From Cyanobacterium sp. HL-69 (GTDB lineage: Bacteria > Cyanobacteriota > Cyanobacteriia > Cyanobacteriales > Cyanobacteriaceae), in contig CP024912.1 of the NCBI GenBank assembly GCA_002813895.1, positions 620,001-684,000 on the forward strand: a DNA stretch of 64,000 nucleotides, given 5' to 3'. Of this stretch, positions 27,339-36,665 are shown piece after piece. A model generated the notes under the pieces. That model was not told the DNA's origin. It searched no databases and saw nothing but the letters and a program-made list of their open reading frames with translations. Numbering within the stretch: position 1 is the first letter of the stretch; each line of letters starts with the position of its first letter. The position numbers and the translations under genes are program-made.

Positions 27339-28790
27339 ATGGGCAAAATAATTAATGGTAGATATGAAATAGTAGATAACCTTGCCAAAGGAGACATAAG
27401 GGAAACATTTCTCGCCAAAGATACTCAAATGCCCTCCGAAAAATTGGTGGTTATCAAAACACTAAAACCCCTTGATAGTCAAAACAATAACCTCGAATTA
27501 GTCCAAAATTTATTTGCTAAACAAGCTCAAATATTAGAACAAATAGGGCAAAACTCTACTCAAATCCCTACCCTTTACGACTATTTTACAGAAGATGAGC
27601 AGTTTTATCTCATTCAAGAATATATCGAAGGAAAAACCCTTGCAGACATAGGTATTATCAATTTTGCACGGTGTGAAGTCATCCTCTCATCCCTCCTCAA
27701 TACCCTCAAATATATCCATAGTCAAAATATTATTCACCGTGACATTAAGCCAGAAAATATAATTATTCGTCAAAAGGATGGTTTACCCGTATTAACCGAC
27801 TTTGGGGCAATCAAAGAAACCATGGGGGCGGTTGATAATCTTTCCGCAGAAAGCCCTAAAATAAATGCTACCACAGGTTTTATCGCTCCAGGGCAAAGCG
27901 CAGGAAGAATTATATTTAGTAGTGATTTATATGCCCTTGGGTTAACCATGATTTATGCCCTCACAGGGAAATATCCCCTCGAATTTGCCAATAATCCCCT
28001 CACGGGAGAATTAGATTGGGATAACTCATTGCCCAATATTCCAGCGCCCCTTAAAACCACCTTACAAAAAGCCATCAAAATAGAAGCGGGGCAAAGATAC
28101 CATACAGCCCAAGAGATGTATTTAGCCCTCCATCAAAGTCAACCCCAAACCATCACCCAAGATACCGTGTTAGTCGCCCCCAATAATCCAAGGGAAATGA
28201 ATACTTCTAGTTATAATCCCACCGTGGTAGTATCCCCTTCAGGACAAAAATTTACCCAAGGAAATTATCCCCATCCTGTCACTGGTGTCAATTATAGCTA
28301 AGGTTATTATCAACCGTCCAATCAAGGTAATAACAATAATAACATTATCATAATTTTGTTAACGGCTATCCTTGTCGCCATAGGGGTTTATGGGGGCTTT
28401 TTTATTGCCCAAACCATGAGAAATTCTCAAGGTGAATTTACCGCTACCCAAGGAGAAAGGGAAGAAGAAATTTTGCAGGAATTCATAGAAGAAACGGAAA
28501 CCCCAGTGGAGGTTAACGAGGTGCAAACTCCTGCACCAAATCCTCCTGTAAACAACTCCCCTCCCCCTTCCGTAAATGTTCCTACAAATGCCCGTATTGG
28601 AGGCTCTATGGGAGTTAAAAATATTCGTTCGGGACCGGGTACGGCTTATGGAGTGGTGGGTAGTGGAGTGACAGGAGAGGGCATCGATATTTTAGATAGT
28701 GGTTATGATTCGGGAGGTTATTTGTGGTATCGGGTATATCATCCTGCTTCGGGGGTGACGGGATGGATGGCGGCACAGTTGGTTAATTAA
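27339..28790 (+). pseudogene. Ser/Thr protein kinase 1 (SH3b-type C-terminus), with in-frame TAA
   Basis: ATG 27339 follows GGGGAAAA; an upstream GTG at 27324 is possible. The frame stops at TAA 28299-28301 but continues unbroken to 28790. Aligned with the kinase at 29886, the stop replaces a CAA Gln codon. The kinase domain also looks degenerate: the glycine loop reads LAKGDIRETF instead of LGKGGFGETF, and APE reads APG. The VVIK lysine, HRDIKPEN and DFG are kept. Past the stop are a membrane segment (about 28341-28400) and a bacterial SH3 domain (about 28590-28785, GVKNIRSGPGTAYGVVG). The upstream product would be an unanchored, probably inactive kinase. Confidence 0.82.
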
Positions 28791-28805
28791 TTTGGGGTTG
28801 ATTTT

Positions 28806-29666
28806 ATGATGAAATTTTTTCGCTCTTTATTTTCTAATGTTCAATTTATTAATTTTTTCATCGCTTCTTTGGTAGTAGTGTTACTTTTTGGCTGGATTCA
28901 TTTATCTAGTGATTCGGTAGATGATGGAGTGGTGAGAAATAATTCGGAGATTGTTATGGAAGAAATACCCACGGATGAAACTCAACCTATGGAAAATATC
29001 ATTTCTCCCCCTTCTTCTGATGATGGGGATAATTCGCCCGAGTCTGAGTCGCAGGAGTTTAGTATTACTCCTGATTTACCGCCCCCTCTACCATCCTCAA
29101 CTTCTCAACTACCCTCTGAAAATATGACTAATTCTTTGTTATCGGTGGCAAGTTTTGGGCATTTTCCCTATGCAGAAACTCCCCCAGAGCGATTGGTAAA
29201 TATGGGTAAATACTATCACCGTACAGAATATTTGGACCAAGAAGAGGCGATCGCATTTAATGCTATGAAGGAGGGGGCTAAGGTTGAGGGGGTAGATTTA
29301 GTATTGATTTCAGGCTTTCGCTCAGTGCCTTCTCAAACGACTCTTTTTAATAATCAGGTGAGTAAAAGAGGTTCAGCGGAAGCAGCGGCAAGACTGAGCG
29401 CGCCCCCTGGTTATAGTGAACATAACACAGGATATGCGGTGGACATTGGGGATGGTAAATAACCAAATTTTGATTTTAAACCAGGGTTTGAATCTAGCAA
29501 CGCTGGAAGGTGGCTTTTGATGAATGCTTCTCGCTATGGTTTTGAGTTGTCCTTTCCTCGTAATAATCGTCAGGGGGTTACTTATGAGCCATGGCACTGG
29601 CGTTTTGTGGGTTCACCCCGTGCTAATGAAATTTTTAATGTGGCTCGTCAATTTGCCCAAAATTAG
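28806..29666 (+). pseudogene. VanY-type D,D-carboxypeptidase with in-frame TAA
   Basis: A membrane-anchored peptidoglycan peptidase: N-terminal transmembrane segment (residues 15-32), a Ser/Pro/Glu-rich linker, then a VanY (peptidase M15B) domain. The Zn-ligand motif SEHNTGYAVDIGDG is encoded before a TAA at 29460-29462. The frame then continues without interruption for 68 codons, including the second motif EPWHWRF, and ends at TAG 29664. With the stop read through it would be 286 residues and complete. With the stop obeyed the catalytic Glu and third Zn ligand are lost. A CAA-to-TAA change is the simplest explanation. It starts 15 nt after kinase 1. Confidence 0.83.
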
Positions 29667-29885
29667 TTTTTTTATTAATACTAATAATCTTTTAATAGTG
29701 TTATTTTAAAAGCAAAAAAAGGGTATCCTTATAGTAGTGTGAAAATATTTTTTTTACCCTAATTTAAACATAAAAAAAGTTAAGGGCGCTCACGAAGTGG
29801 CAGCCTACGGCTGATCATGAAATGGCACTGTGCGATCGCCTTTATACCCCAAAATTTAAAATATACCCTCAATCGAGCAAATGTC

Positions 29886-31532
29886 ATGGCAGAAATAATT
29901 AACGGTCGCTACGAGATAATAGACACCCTTGGCAAAGGAGGCTTTGGAGAAACATTCATCGCCAAAGATACCCAGATGCCCTCAGCCAAATTAGTAGTTA
30001 TCAAAAAACTAAAACCCCTCGATAGTCAAAATACCAACCTCGAATTGGTTCAAAACCTATTCGCCAAAGAGGCCCAAGTATTAGAACAACTAGGGCAAAA
30101 TTGTACCCAAATCCCCACCCTTTACGCCTACCTCATCGAAGATGGGGAATTTTACCTCATCCAAGAACATATCGAAGGAGAAAGCCTTGCAGATATAGGT
30201 ATCATTAACTTTGCTCGGTGTGAAGCCATTCTCTCATCCCTGCTCAATACCCTCAAATATATCCATAGTCAGAATATTATCCACCGTGACATTAAACCCG
30301 AAAATATCATCATCCGCAAAAGCGACGGTTTACCAGTATTAATAGACTTTGGTGCAGTAAAAGAAACCATGGGCGCCATGACAAGGAGTAATAGCTCAAC
30401 GGTAAGCTCTGTAGTGGTGGGTACAAGGGGCTTTATGGCACCCGAACAAAGTGCAGGAAGAACCCTATTTAGTAGTGATTTGTATGCCCTAGGGTTAACT
30501 ATGATTTATGGACTCACAGGCAAATATCCCATCGAATTTGCTAATAACCCCCTCACAGGAGAACTAGATTGGGATAGCTCATTACCCAATATTCCAGCAC
30601 CCCTTAAAACCACCTTACAAAAAGCCATCAAAATGGAAGTAGGGCAAAGATACAGCACCGCCCAAGATATGTATTTAGCCCTCCATCAAAGCCAAACCCA
30701 AAGTACAACCCAAGATACTGTTTTAGTTGCCCCTGCCAATAATACAGGGGGAATGAATTCTTCTAGTTATAATCCCACCGTGGTGGCATCTCCTTCAGGA
30801 CAAAATTTTAGTCAAGGCAGTGCGCCCCATCCCGTCAGTGGTGCCAATTATAGTCAAGGTTATTATCAACCCCCCAATCAAGGAAACAATAACAATATTA
30901 TCGTAATTTTGTTAACCGCTATTCTTGTCGCAATTGGTGTTTCTGGGGGCTTTTTTGCCATGGAACAAATGAGAGCCAATCAAGCCGAGTTAGAGCGTAT
31001 TGAGCAAGAAAAGGCGGAAGCAGAACAAAAACTAATTGAGGAACAAAAAAGAAGAGAAGAAGAGGAGGCAAAACGATTGGATTCGGAAAGATTGGCCTCA
31101 GAAGCTAACGACGCTAGGCTGAGGGCAGAAGAGGATAAGAGAAGGGCTGAACAAGAAGCCAGAAACAGAGTTATCCCAGTAAATAATCAACCTACCTCAA
31201 TAAATAATCCTGATGTCAACACTGTAGATATTTCCGACGCTACTGTTTATATTCATTATCAGTCAAACGAATCAGGCGCTCGTTCTTTACAAGATCATTT
31301 GTTTTCGAGGGGAGTAAACATTGCGGATGAGATAGATCAAATAAATGGTATAAGAAAAAATGACATACGTTATTCAAATTCTTCAGCTCTACCTTTAGCA
31401 AGGGCAGTAAAAAATGAAATAGAATCATTTTATAGAAGTAGAGGTATTAATAAAAATCTCGAAATGATTGATTTATCAGCAAGAGGTTTTCAAACTCCTA
31501 CGAATCAAATGGAAATATGGATTAATGAGTAG
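29886..31532 (+). CDS. Ser/Thr protein kinase 2, membrane-anchored (intact copy)
   Basis: Start is placed at ATG 29886 (MAEIINGRYEIIDTLGKGGFGE), where the paralogues align; an ATG at 29817 would add 23 unlikely residues. The 548-residue protein has a complete Hanks-type kinase domain (about 8-275): glycine loop G16-K-G-G-F-G21, Lys40, HRDIKPEN near 132, DFG and APEQ. A Ser/Thr-rich linker and a membrane segment (about 335-358) follow, then a charged coiled coil (about 360-425, repeats of EEQKRREEEEAKR) and a C-terminal domain of about 100 residues that I do not recognise. The C-terminal part is presumably extracytoplasmic and sensory. It is the only one of three tandem copies that looks functional. 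Confidence 0.88.
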   Translation: MAEIINGRYEIIDTLGKGGFGETFIAKDTQMPSAKLVVIKKLKPLDSQNTNLELVQNLFAKEAQVLEQLGQNCTQIPTLYAYLIEDGEFYLIQEHIEGESLADIGIINFARCEAILSSLLNTLKYIHSQNIIHRDIKPENIIIRKSDGLPVLIDFGAVKETMGAMTRSNSSTVSSVVVGTRGFMAPEQSAGRTLFSSDLYALGLTMIYGLTGKYPIEFANNPLTGELDWDSSLPNIPAPLKTTLQKAIKMEVGQRYSTAQDMYLALHQSQTQSTTQDTVLVAPANNTGGMNSSSYNPTVVASPSGQNFSQGSAPHPVSGANYSQGYYQPPNQGNNNNIIVILLTAILVAIGVSGGFFAMEQMRANQAELERIEQEKAEAEQKLIEEQKRREEEEAKRLDSERLASEANDARLRAEEDKRRAEQEARNRVIPVNNQPTSINNPDVNTVDISDATVYIHYQSNESGARSLQDHLFSRGVNIADEIDQINGIRKNDIRYSNSSALPLARAVKNEIESFYRSRGINKNLEMIDLSARGFQTPTNQMEIWINE

Positions 31533-31571
31533 GCTACCGTAAAATGATTGAATCAACTAAATAAAGGCATA

Positions 31572-32277
31572 ATGAATAGTCTTTTAATTAACCGTTATGA
31601 AGTAATTGACACCCTCGGCAAAGGAGGATTTGGAGAAACATTTCTCGCCAAAGATACCCAGATGCCCTCGAAGAAATTTGTTGTTATCAAAAAATTGAAA
31701 CCGCTACATGATCAAACTGATAACCTCGATTTTTTACAAAAATTATTTCAAAAAGAAGCCCAAGTATTAGAACAGTTAGGGCAAAATTGCACCCAAATCC
31801 CCACCCTCTACGCCTCTTTTACAGAAGATGGTCAGTTTTACCTAATTCAAGAACATATCGAAGGAGAAAGCCTTGCAGATATAGGCATCATTAATTTTGC
31901 TCGGTGTGAAGCCATTCTCTCATCCCTGCTCAATACCCTCAAATATATCCATAGTCAAAATATTATCCACCGTGACATTAAACCCGAAAATATCATCATC
32001 CGTAAAAGCGACGGTTTACCAGTATTAATCGACTTTGGTGCAGTAAAAGAAACCATGGGTGCCATGACAAGAAGTAATGGCTCAACGGTAAGCTCTATGG
32101 TTATTGGTACGAGAGGCTTTATGGCACCCGAACAAAGTGCAGGAAGAAGCCTATTTAGTAGTGATTTGTATGCCCTAGGGTTAACTAGGAGTATTTCGTA
32201 TTCGTCAGAATGCAATACAAGCAGAACAAACTTTGATTAATGTTGGTTTTAATCCAATTCTGATACCTCAAAATTAA
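31572..32277 (+). pseudogene. Ser/Thr protein kinase 3, truncated by internal deletion
   Basis: Start ATG 31572 has AAAGG just upstream. The kinase domain is nearly identical in DNA to kinase 2 from about 31855 to 32187, then stops abruptly after SSDLYALGLT. The open frame runs on to 32240 with unrelated residues. A shifted frame instead reads GVFRIRQNAIQAEQTLINVG, then FNPILIPQN and a stop at 32277, which resembles the end of a SPOR-like domain. The simplest reading is a deletion that removed the C-lobe, membrane segment and most of the C-terminal domain. The C-lobe helices are absent, so activity is unlikely. Confidence 0.78.
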
Positions 32278-32331
32278 AAGTAACAGAGTTGCTTATTATA
32301 TATATTGTTTGCGTTTACTTTTATTATTCAT

Positions 32332-33033
32332 CTAATACGCACCATTACTTTTAGTAAAAAACATGACGACAATAGTTTTAAGAATAATCCAAACATCAAA
32401 GAAAAAACTATTATTAATGACATAATAAACATCCATTAATACTCTACGGTGGTAGGGAATATCATTTCTGCCTGATACCTGCCATAATCCAGTGATACCT
32501 GGTTTGATGGTCAACACCTTATCAATTTTGTTGCCATACATATAAAGCTCATCAGGAACAAGGGGGCGAGGCCCTACGATACTCATGTCACCCTTTAAAA
32601 CATTCCAAAATTGGGGAAACTCATCTAAGCTACTAGCCCTTAAAAATTTACCAATCCAAGTAATACGAGGATCTTTTTTTAGTTTAAAGTTATGTTCAAA
32701 TTCTGCTCTTTTTTCGGGACATTCTGCTAAAATCTGATCTAAAATTCGGTCAGCATTTTTGACCATTGTTCTAAATTTTATACATTTAAAAGTTTTAAAG
32801 TTTTTTCCTACCCTTTCTTGATAATAAAAAATAGGTCCAGGAGAGCTAATTAAAATCAGTAAGGCGATGGTAAAGTACAAGGGAAAACAAACGATTAACA
32901 CCGTAGCGGAAAAAATAATATCAAATGTTCTTTTATAACGATAGCTGTCCGAAATGTTTTGTCTTGCGATCGCACTGGGATTTGCTACGCGAGACGAACG
33001 TTTGCGAGACACAAATTGGGTATTGATGGTCAT
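32332..33033 (-). CDS. Undecaprenyl-phosphate sugar-1-phosphate transferase (exopolysaccharide)
   Basis: Initiating transferase of exopolysaccharide or O-antigen repeat units, moving a sugar phosphate onto the lipid carrier at the inner membrane. The 233-residue protein has one hydrophobic segment (about residues 38-62), the basic KRTFDIIFS start of the catalytic domain, and the family motifs KFRTMVKNAD, LRASSLDEFPQFWNVLKGDMS and GPRPLVPDE. The start is ATG 33033, not the upstream GTG 33051, because AGAGGAG lies five bases before this ATG. Its C-terminus is close to the end of kinase 3 (convergent). The glycosyltransferase upstream is on the same strand. Confidence 0.9.
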   Translation of the reverse strand: MTINTQFVSRKRSSRVANPSAIARQNISDSYRYKRTFDIIFSATVLIVCFPLYFTIALLILISSPGPIFYYQERVGKNFKTFKCIKFRTMVKNADRILDQILAECPEKRAEFEHNFKLKKDPRITWIGKFLRASSLDEFPQFWNVLKGDMSIVGPRPLVPDELYMYGNKIDKVLTIKPGITGLWQVSGRNDIPYHRRVLMDVYYVINNSFFFDVWIILKTIVVMFFTKSNGAY

Positions 33034-33038
33034 TGTTA

Positions 33039-33045
33039 CTCCTCT
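33039..33045 (-). promoter_or_regulatory. Strong ribosome-binding site fixing the sugar transferase start
   Basis: AGAGGAG on the minus strand, five bases upstream of ATG 33033. It lies inside the longer GTG-started frame and so decides between the two starts. Confidence 0.75.
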
Positions 33046-33164
33046 AGTCACACCTGATTAGTTATCATCGAGAATAAAATGCTTTATATCCCGATAATTG
33101 AGGGAAAATAGTTAATTTATTAAGTTGATTTTATTATTACTCAAAATTGTTATCAATGAATGGT

Positions 33165-34289
33165 TTATTTTGAACTAAATCGATTTAAACATTGATCCAC
33201 AAATCCTTGGTAAGAGTCTTGGAATATTTTGAGACTAAATTTTTGAGCATTGATAAGACAATTTTCCGCCCTGAAGTGAGGGGCTAAATTTTCAAAGGTG
33301 TTGACGGCTTTTATTAATGAATCTATGGTTTGAGACGGAAAAAATACCCCTGTACCTGTGTCGGGGTTCGTTTCCATGTCGATGACGGTTTCTAATGCAC
33401 CTCCTCCTTTATAGGCTATTACGGGAGTGCCACAGGCCTGAGCTTCGACGATCGCAATGCCAAAATCTTCACAAGCACCGTATATAAAAGCTTTAGCGGA
33501 TGATAAATATTTTTTGAGAGTTATATCATCCACCGACCCTAAAAGGGTAATATTGGGCTTGGCAATGGCTTCTATGGACTTAAATTCTGGTCCATCCCCA
33601 ATAACTACGAGGGGTTTTCCCAATTTGTTAAAGGCTTCCACAATGAGAGAGACTTTTTTATAATTGACTAAACGAGATACTATTACATAAAAATCGGATT
33701 TTTGAGCTTCAAAGGGAAATTCATCTACTTGGACGGGGGGATAAATCACTTTGGCTTCCCGACGATAACAACGCCATATCCTTCGGGCTGTGTGGTGAGA
33801 GTTGGCGATAAAATAATCGACTCGGTTAGCAGAAATTACATCCCATTGCCTGAGTTGGTGCAAGATATAACGGGCAAAAAATCCTTTTAGGGCTGAAGTG
33901 CGATCGAGATAATCAAAAGTTAAATCCCACGCATAACGCATGGGAGTATGGCAGTAACATATATGTAGTTGATCTGGTCTGGTGATAATGCCTTTTGCCA
34001 CGGCATGGGAAGAGGACAACACCAAGTCATATTCCGTCAGATTAAGTTGCTCGATGGCGATGGGTAATAAGGGTAAATACTTTTGTACTCCATTTTTGCT
34101 GAGGGGAAAATGTTGGAGAAAAGAAGTACCTATTTTTCGTCCATAAAGGTAACTTTGGGGGTTGGAAGACTCGAAATCGATCAAAGCGTATAGTTGAGCG
34201 TCTATTAGCTCTAAAATCTCTTTGACCACTAGCTCAGAGCCTCCCGTTGCCTTGGGGGTTAACCATTCATGGACTAACGCTGTTTTCAT
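33165..34289 (-). CDS. GT4-family glycosyltransferase (mannosyltransferase-like)
   Basis: A 374-residue GT-B enzyme. The N-terminal domain starts MKTALVHEWLTPKATGGSE and contains the CYCHTPMRYAWDL block seen in WbaZ-like mannosyltransferases. The donor domain has VIVSRLVNYKKVSLIVEAF, VVIGDGPE and the E-x7-E motif in EDFGIAIVEAQACGTPV. Probably adds a sugar during exopolysaccharide assembly, downstream of the sugar-1-phosphate transferase next to it (inference). It begins 6 nt after the ssb stop codon, so it may be co-transcribed with ssb despite unrelated function. Confidence 0.87.
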   Translation of the reverse strand: MKTALVHEWLTPKATGGSELVVKEILELIDAQLYALIDFESSNPQSYLYGRKIGTSFLQHFPLSKNGVQKYLPLLPIAIEQLNLTEYDLVLSSSHAVAKGIITRPDQLHICYCHTPMRYAWDLTFDYLDRTSALKGFFARYILHQLRQWDVISANRVDYFIANSHHTARRIWRCYRREAKVIYPPVQVDEFPFEAQKSDFYVIVSRLVNYKKVSLIVEAFNKLGKPLVVIGDGPEFKSIEAIAKPNITLLGSVDDITLKKYLSSAKAFIYGACEDFGIAIVEAQACGTPVIAYKGGGALETVIDMETNPDTGTGVFFPSQTIDSLIKAVNTFENLAPHFRAENCLINAQKFSLKIFQDSYQGFVDQCLNRFSSK

Positions 34290-34295
34290 GAAAAC

Positions 34296-34652
34296 TTAAA
34301 ATTCATCATTATCGGAATTGTAGCTTTCATTATCCCGTTTTGAGCCTAATAAATCAAGGCGATCTACTCTTACCACAGGTTTTGAACGATTTACTCCTGT
34401 GTTGCGATCGCTCCAGGTATCAATTTTGAGGGATCCTTGAATACCTATCAAACTACCTTTTTTCGTATAATTAGCGGCGATTTCAGCGGTTTTTCCCCAA
34501 ATTTCCAACTCAAACCAATCAGGCCCTTCATCTCTTTTACCACGACGATTTACCGCTAGGGTAAGACGACATTTGACACTCCCAGAATCAAAGTAACGAA
34601 TTTCTGGATCTGCGCCGGTACGACCTACTAAATTAACCATGTTTAGACTCAT
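34296..34652 (-). CDS. ssb: Single-stranded DNA-binding protein
   Basis: A 118-residue OB-fold protein, MSLNMVNLVGRTGADPEIRY, with the conserved LTLAVNRR and WFELEIWGKTAE blocks, ending in an acidic tail (NSDNDEF). The start is placed at ATG 34652 because cyanobacterial SSBs begin MSLN; a longer frame to 34940 adds about 96 residues translated from intergenic repeats and rnhA sequence. The tail is short and lacks the long Gly/Pro linker of proteobacterial SSB. It ends 6 nt before the glycosyltransferase start. Confidence 0.9.
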   Translation of the reverse strand: MSLNMVNLVGRTGADPEIRYFDSGSVKCRLTLAVNRRGKRDEGPDWFELEIWGKTAEIAANYTKKGSLIGIQGSLKIDTWSDRNTGVNRSKPVVRVDRLDLLGSKRDNESYNSDNDEF

Positions 34653-34740
34653 GTTTTTGCCTATGCTCCGATACTGTACTAATATCTTACTATAATTTTG
34701 GGAGTTGGTGATATTAGATATGATTTCTAGTTGATTAGGG

Positions 34741-34768
34741 AACAGGCAACAGGCAATGGGCAATGGTG
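34741..34768. repeat. Heptad repeat, AACAGGC/AATGGGC units
   Basis: Four 7-bp units (aacaggc, aacaggc, aatgggc, aatggtg) between rnhA and ssb. Confidence 0.7.
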
Positions 34769-34848
34769 ATAATATTTTGAGATTTAAATTTCTAATATCA
34801 TTTAATTCTATTTCGTACAATAATTGAGCAACGCCCAATTTTTCTTTG

Positions 34849-35325
34849 TTAATTATAATTTTCATCGGGGGGCAAATCATCCCCATGGGCGGCCTCGAAG
34901 GCAAGGCGATCGCACCTTTCATTTTCTCTATTTCCTGCATGACCTTTCACCCAAATAAATTCTATGTCATGCTGCCGACACAGAGCCAACAAATCTGCCC
35001 ACAAATCAGGGTTTTTCGCCTTTTCTTTGGCATTACGTTTCCAGCCATTTTTCTCCCACTTTTGCGCCCATCCTTTTGTGATGGCATTTACCACATATTG
35101 GGAGTCTGTATATAGTTTTACCTGACACCTTTTTTTTAATGTGCGCAAACCTGCGATCGCTGCAAACATTTCCATACGGTTATTAGTGGTTAAACTAAAT
35201 CCCCCTGACAACTCCTTGCGATGGTCGCCATACAACAATACTACCCCGTAACCCCCCGCCCCCGGGTTGTGCAGACAAGAGCCATCAGTATAAATTTCTA
35301 CCTGTTGTAATTCCTGTTTACTCAT
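34849..35325 (-). CDS. rnhA: Ribonuclease HI
   Basis: Degrades the RNA strand of RNA-DNA hybrids in the cytoplasm. The 158-residue length is standard. Catalytic residues are visible: Asp in IYTDGSC, Glu in NNRMEMFAAI, Asp in LYTDSQYV and the C-terminal His/Asp region VKGHAGNRENERCDRLA. Its start codon overlaps the end of a small membrane-protein gene by 8 nt, suggesting translational coupling. Confidence 0.95.
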   Translation of the reverse strand: MSKQELQQVEIYTDGSCLHNPGAGGYGVVLLYGDHRKELSGGFSLTTNNRMEMFAAIAGLRTLKKRCQVKLYTDSQYVVNAITKGWAQKWEKNGWKRNAKEKAKNPDLWADLLALCRQHDIEFIWVKGHAGNRENERCDRLAFEAAHGDDLPPDENYN

Positions 35326-35524
35326 GGCTATTCCCTTTAAATATTCTATTCATCTGACTATTAATAAAATCCGTGATTGCTTTTTCATAATTAGAGGCGA
35401 TCGCCAATAAAATCCCCCCAAAAATATACCACGGCAAAGGAGCAATAAAATTTTTTACCCACAACCCAAACTGAGCCAAAACAAACAACAAAACAAATAA
35501 AACTAACCAAGCCTTCATTATCAA
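35318..35524 (-). CDS. Small membrane protein upstream of rnhA
   Basis: A 68-residue protein (MIMKAWLVLFVLLFVLAQFG) with two likely membrane segments (about 4-24 and 29-46) and a hydrophilic basic tail. A start at the second Met (residue 3) is equally possible. It overlaps the rnhA start by 8 nt in another frame. I do not recognise a named family; the overlap and the clear hydrophobic pattern support a real gene. Confidence 0.65.
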   Translation of the reverse strand: MIMKAWLVLFVLLFVLAQFGLWVKNFIAPLPWYIFGGILLAIASNYEKAITDFINSQMNRIFKGNSHE

Positions 35525-35647
35525 TTAACTCCTCACAACTGCCCACAATGTACCATGATACCTCGTAGATTTAAGAAAAAATCTTCCCTCTCCACAGAGG
35601 AGAAAGAAGAAAGACTGAGTATCATTTTTTAATAAATTTACAAAAAA

Positions 35648-36454
35648 TTAAGTTTCCGACGCGGACTGCTGATTGAGTAAAGGAGAAAAATATGCCACCA
35701 AAGCCCCTAAAATAAAACCAATTACATTACGGAATAAAGGTAACCATTCACTCGTCCGAGTTACCACAGGGCCCATCCCAAAAGCAAAGAATAGAATTCC
35801 CCACAAAGGAGAAATAATTAATACCCACTGCCAAGCAAAAACTTGCCCCTCCTTACGAGGTAAAGCAGCCAAACCAAAAATAACTCCCCCCACCACAGAA
35901 GTAATCAAAGTTAAAATCCATTGCTCTTGAGGTAAACCAGGCACCACCAAACAACCCCCATCCTTTAAACAAGTTTCCACAGTGTCCATGGCTGTAACAA
36001 TAGAATTATTCTCCCCGTTTTCACGGACATAATACATATTACCGAAGCGAGTTTGTAACTCAATCCAAAAAGTACGGGGCAATAAAGGGTAAACATCATC
36101 TCCTACACTAAAAGCAAGTAAATTTCCACCCCTGCCGTCAGCTACCAATAAAATACTCTGCTCATCCAAATTCCAAAACTTAATTACCGCTCTTCCAGGA
36201 GATTGATCATACTGAGTCAATATTCTTAACTTCCATCCCGTCTCCTGTTCAAATTTGTCAAACTCTTCAATCAAATTTTGTTCCTGCAAATCTGGCAAAT
36301 AATTCGCCAAATCTAGTACGGGGGTAACTTCACTGGGTAACAATTGTGGATTGTTTACCGCTTGGGCCGGTTGAGGAGTAAATAACCATGTTGTTAATGT
36401 TAAGAGACAAACGGTTAAGGATAAAAAGATTTTAGTAAGAAGACGACTGTGCAT
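35648..36454 (-). CDS. TPM-domain membrane protein (Psb32/TLP18.3-like)
   Basis: A 268-residue protein with a signal peptide (about 1-32, ending AQA), a TPM domain (about 45-185, with DLANYLPDLQEQNLIEEFDK and ILLVADGRGG) and three hydrophobic segments near the C-terminus (about 180-260). In cyanobacteria and plants, TPM proteins such as Psb32 and TLP18.3 act at the thylakoid membrane in photosystem II repair. Extra C-terminal membrane segments distinguish it somewhat, so orthology to Psb32 is likely but not certain. Confidence 0.78.
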   Translation of the reverse strand: MHSRLLTKIFLSLTVCLLTLTTWLFTPQPAQAVNNPQLLPSEVTPVLDLANYLPDLQEQNLIEEFDKFEQETGWKLRILTQYDQSPGRAVIKFWNLDEQSILLVADGRGGNLLAFSVGDDVYPLLPRTFWIELQTRFGNMYYVRENGENNSIVTAMDTVETCLKDGGCLVVPGLPQEQWILTLITSVVGGVIFGLAALPRKEGQVFAWQWVLIISPLWGILFFAFGMGPVVTRTSEWLPLFRNVIGFILGALVAYFSPLLNQQSASET

Positions 36455-36665
36455 AGTTTCTAACGAAAGATTACTTTTTGATAAGGGTTTTTAAGGTTTG
36501 TTACAAATATTAACCTTTATTCTAACTTACCTTTGGAATGGAAACACAGAATCAGGAAAAAAAACAACACACCAATAGATTTAAAATACTTTTTCTCATT
36601 TTGTAAGCCATCAAAAAGGTTCATTTTCAGGTAAACTTCATAAAGTCTATTTCAATCTACCAATC

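Noticed and set aside
28356-28790. Separate SH3-domain protein gene
   Set aside because: It is in the same frame as kinase 1 and continues it after the TAA; it has no ribosome-binding site of its own.
34653-34940. Longer SSB with an N-terminal extension
   Set aside because: The extension is translated from rnhA and heptad-repeat sequence; the family start MSLN lies at 34652.
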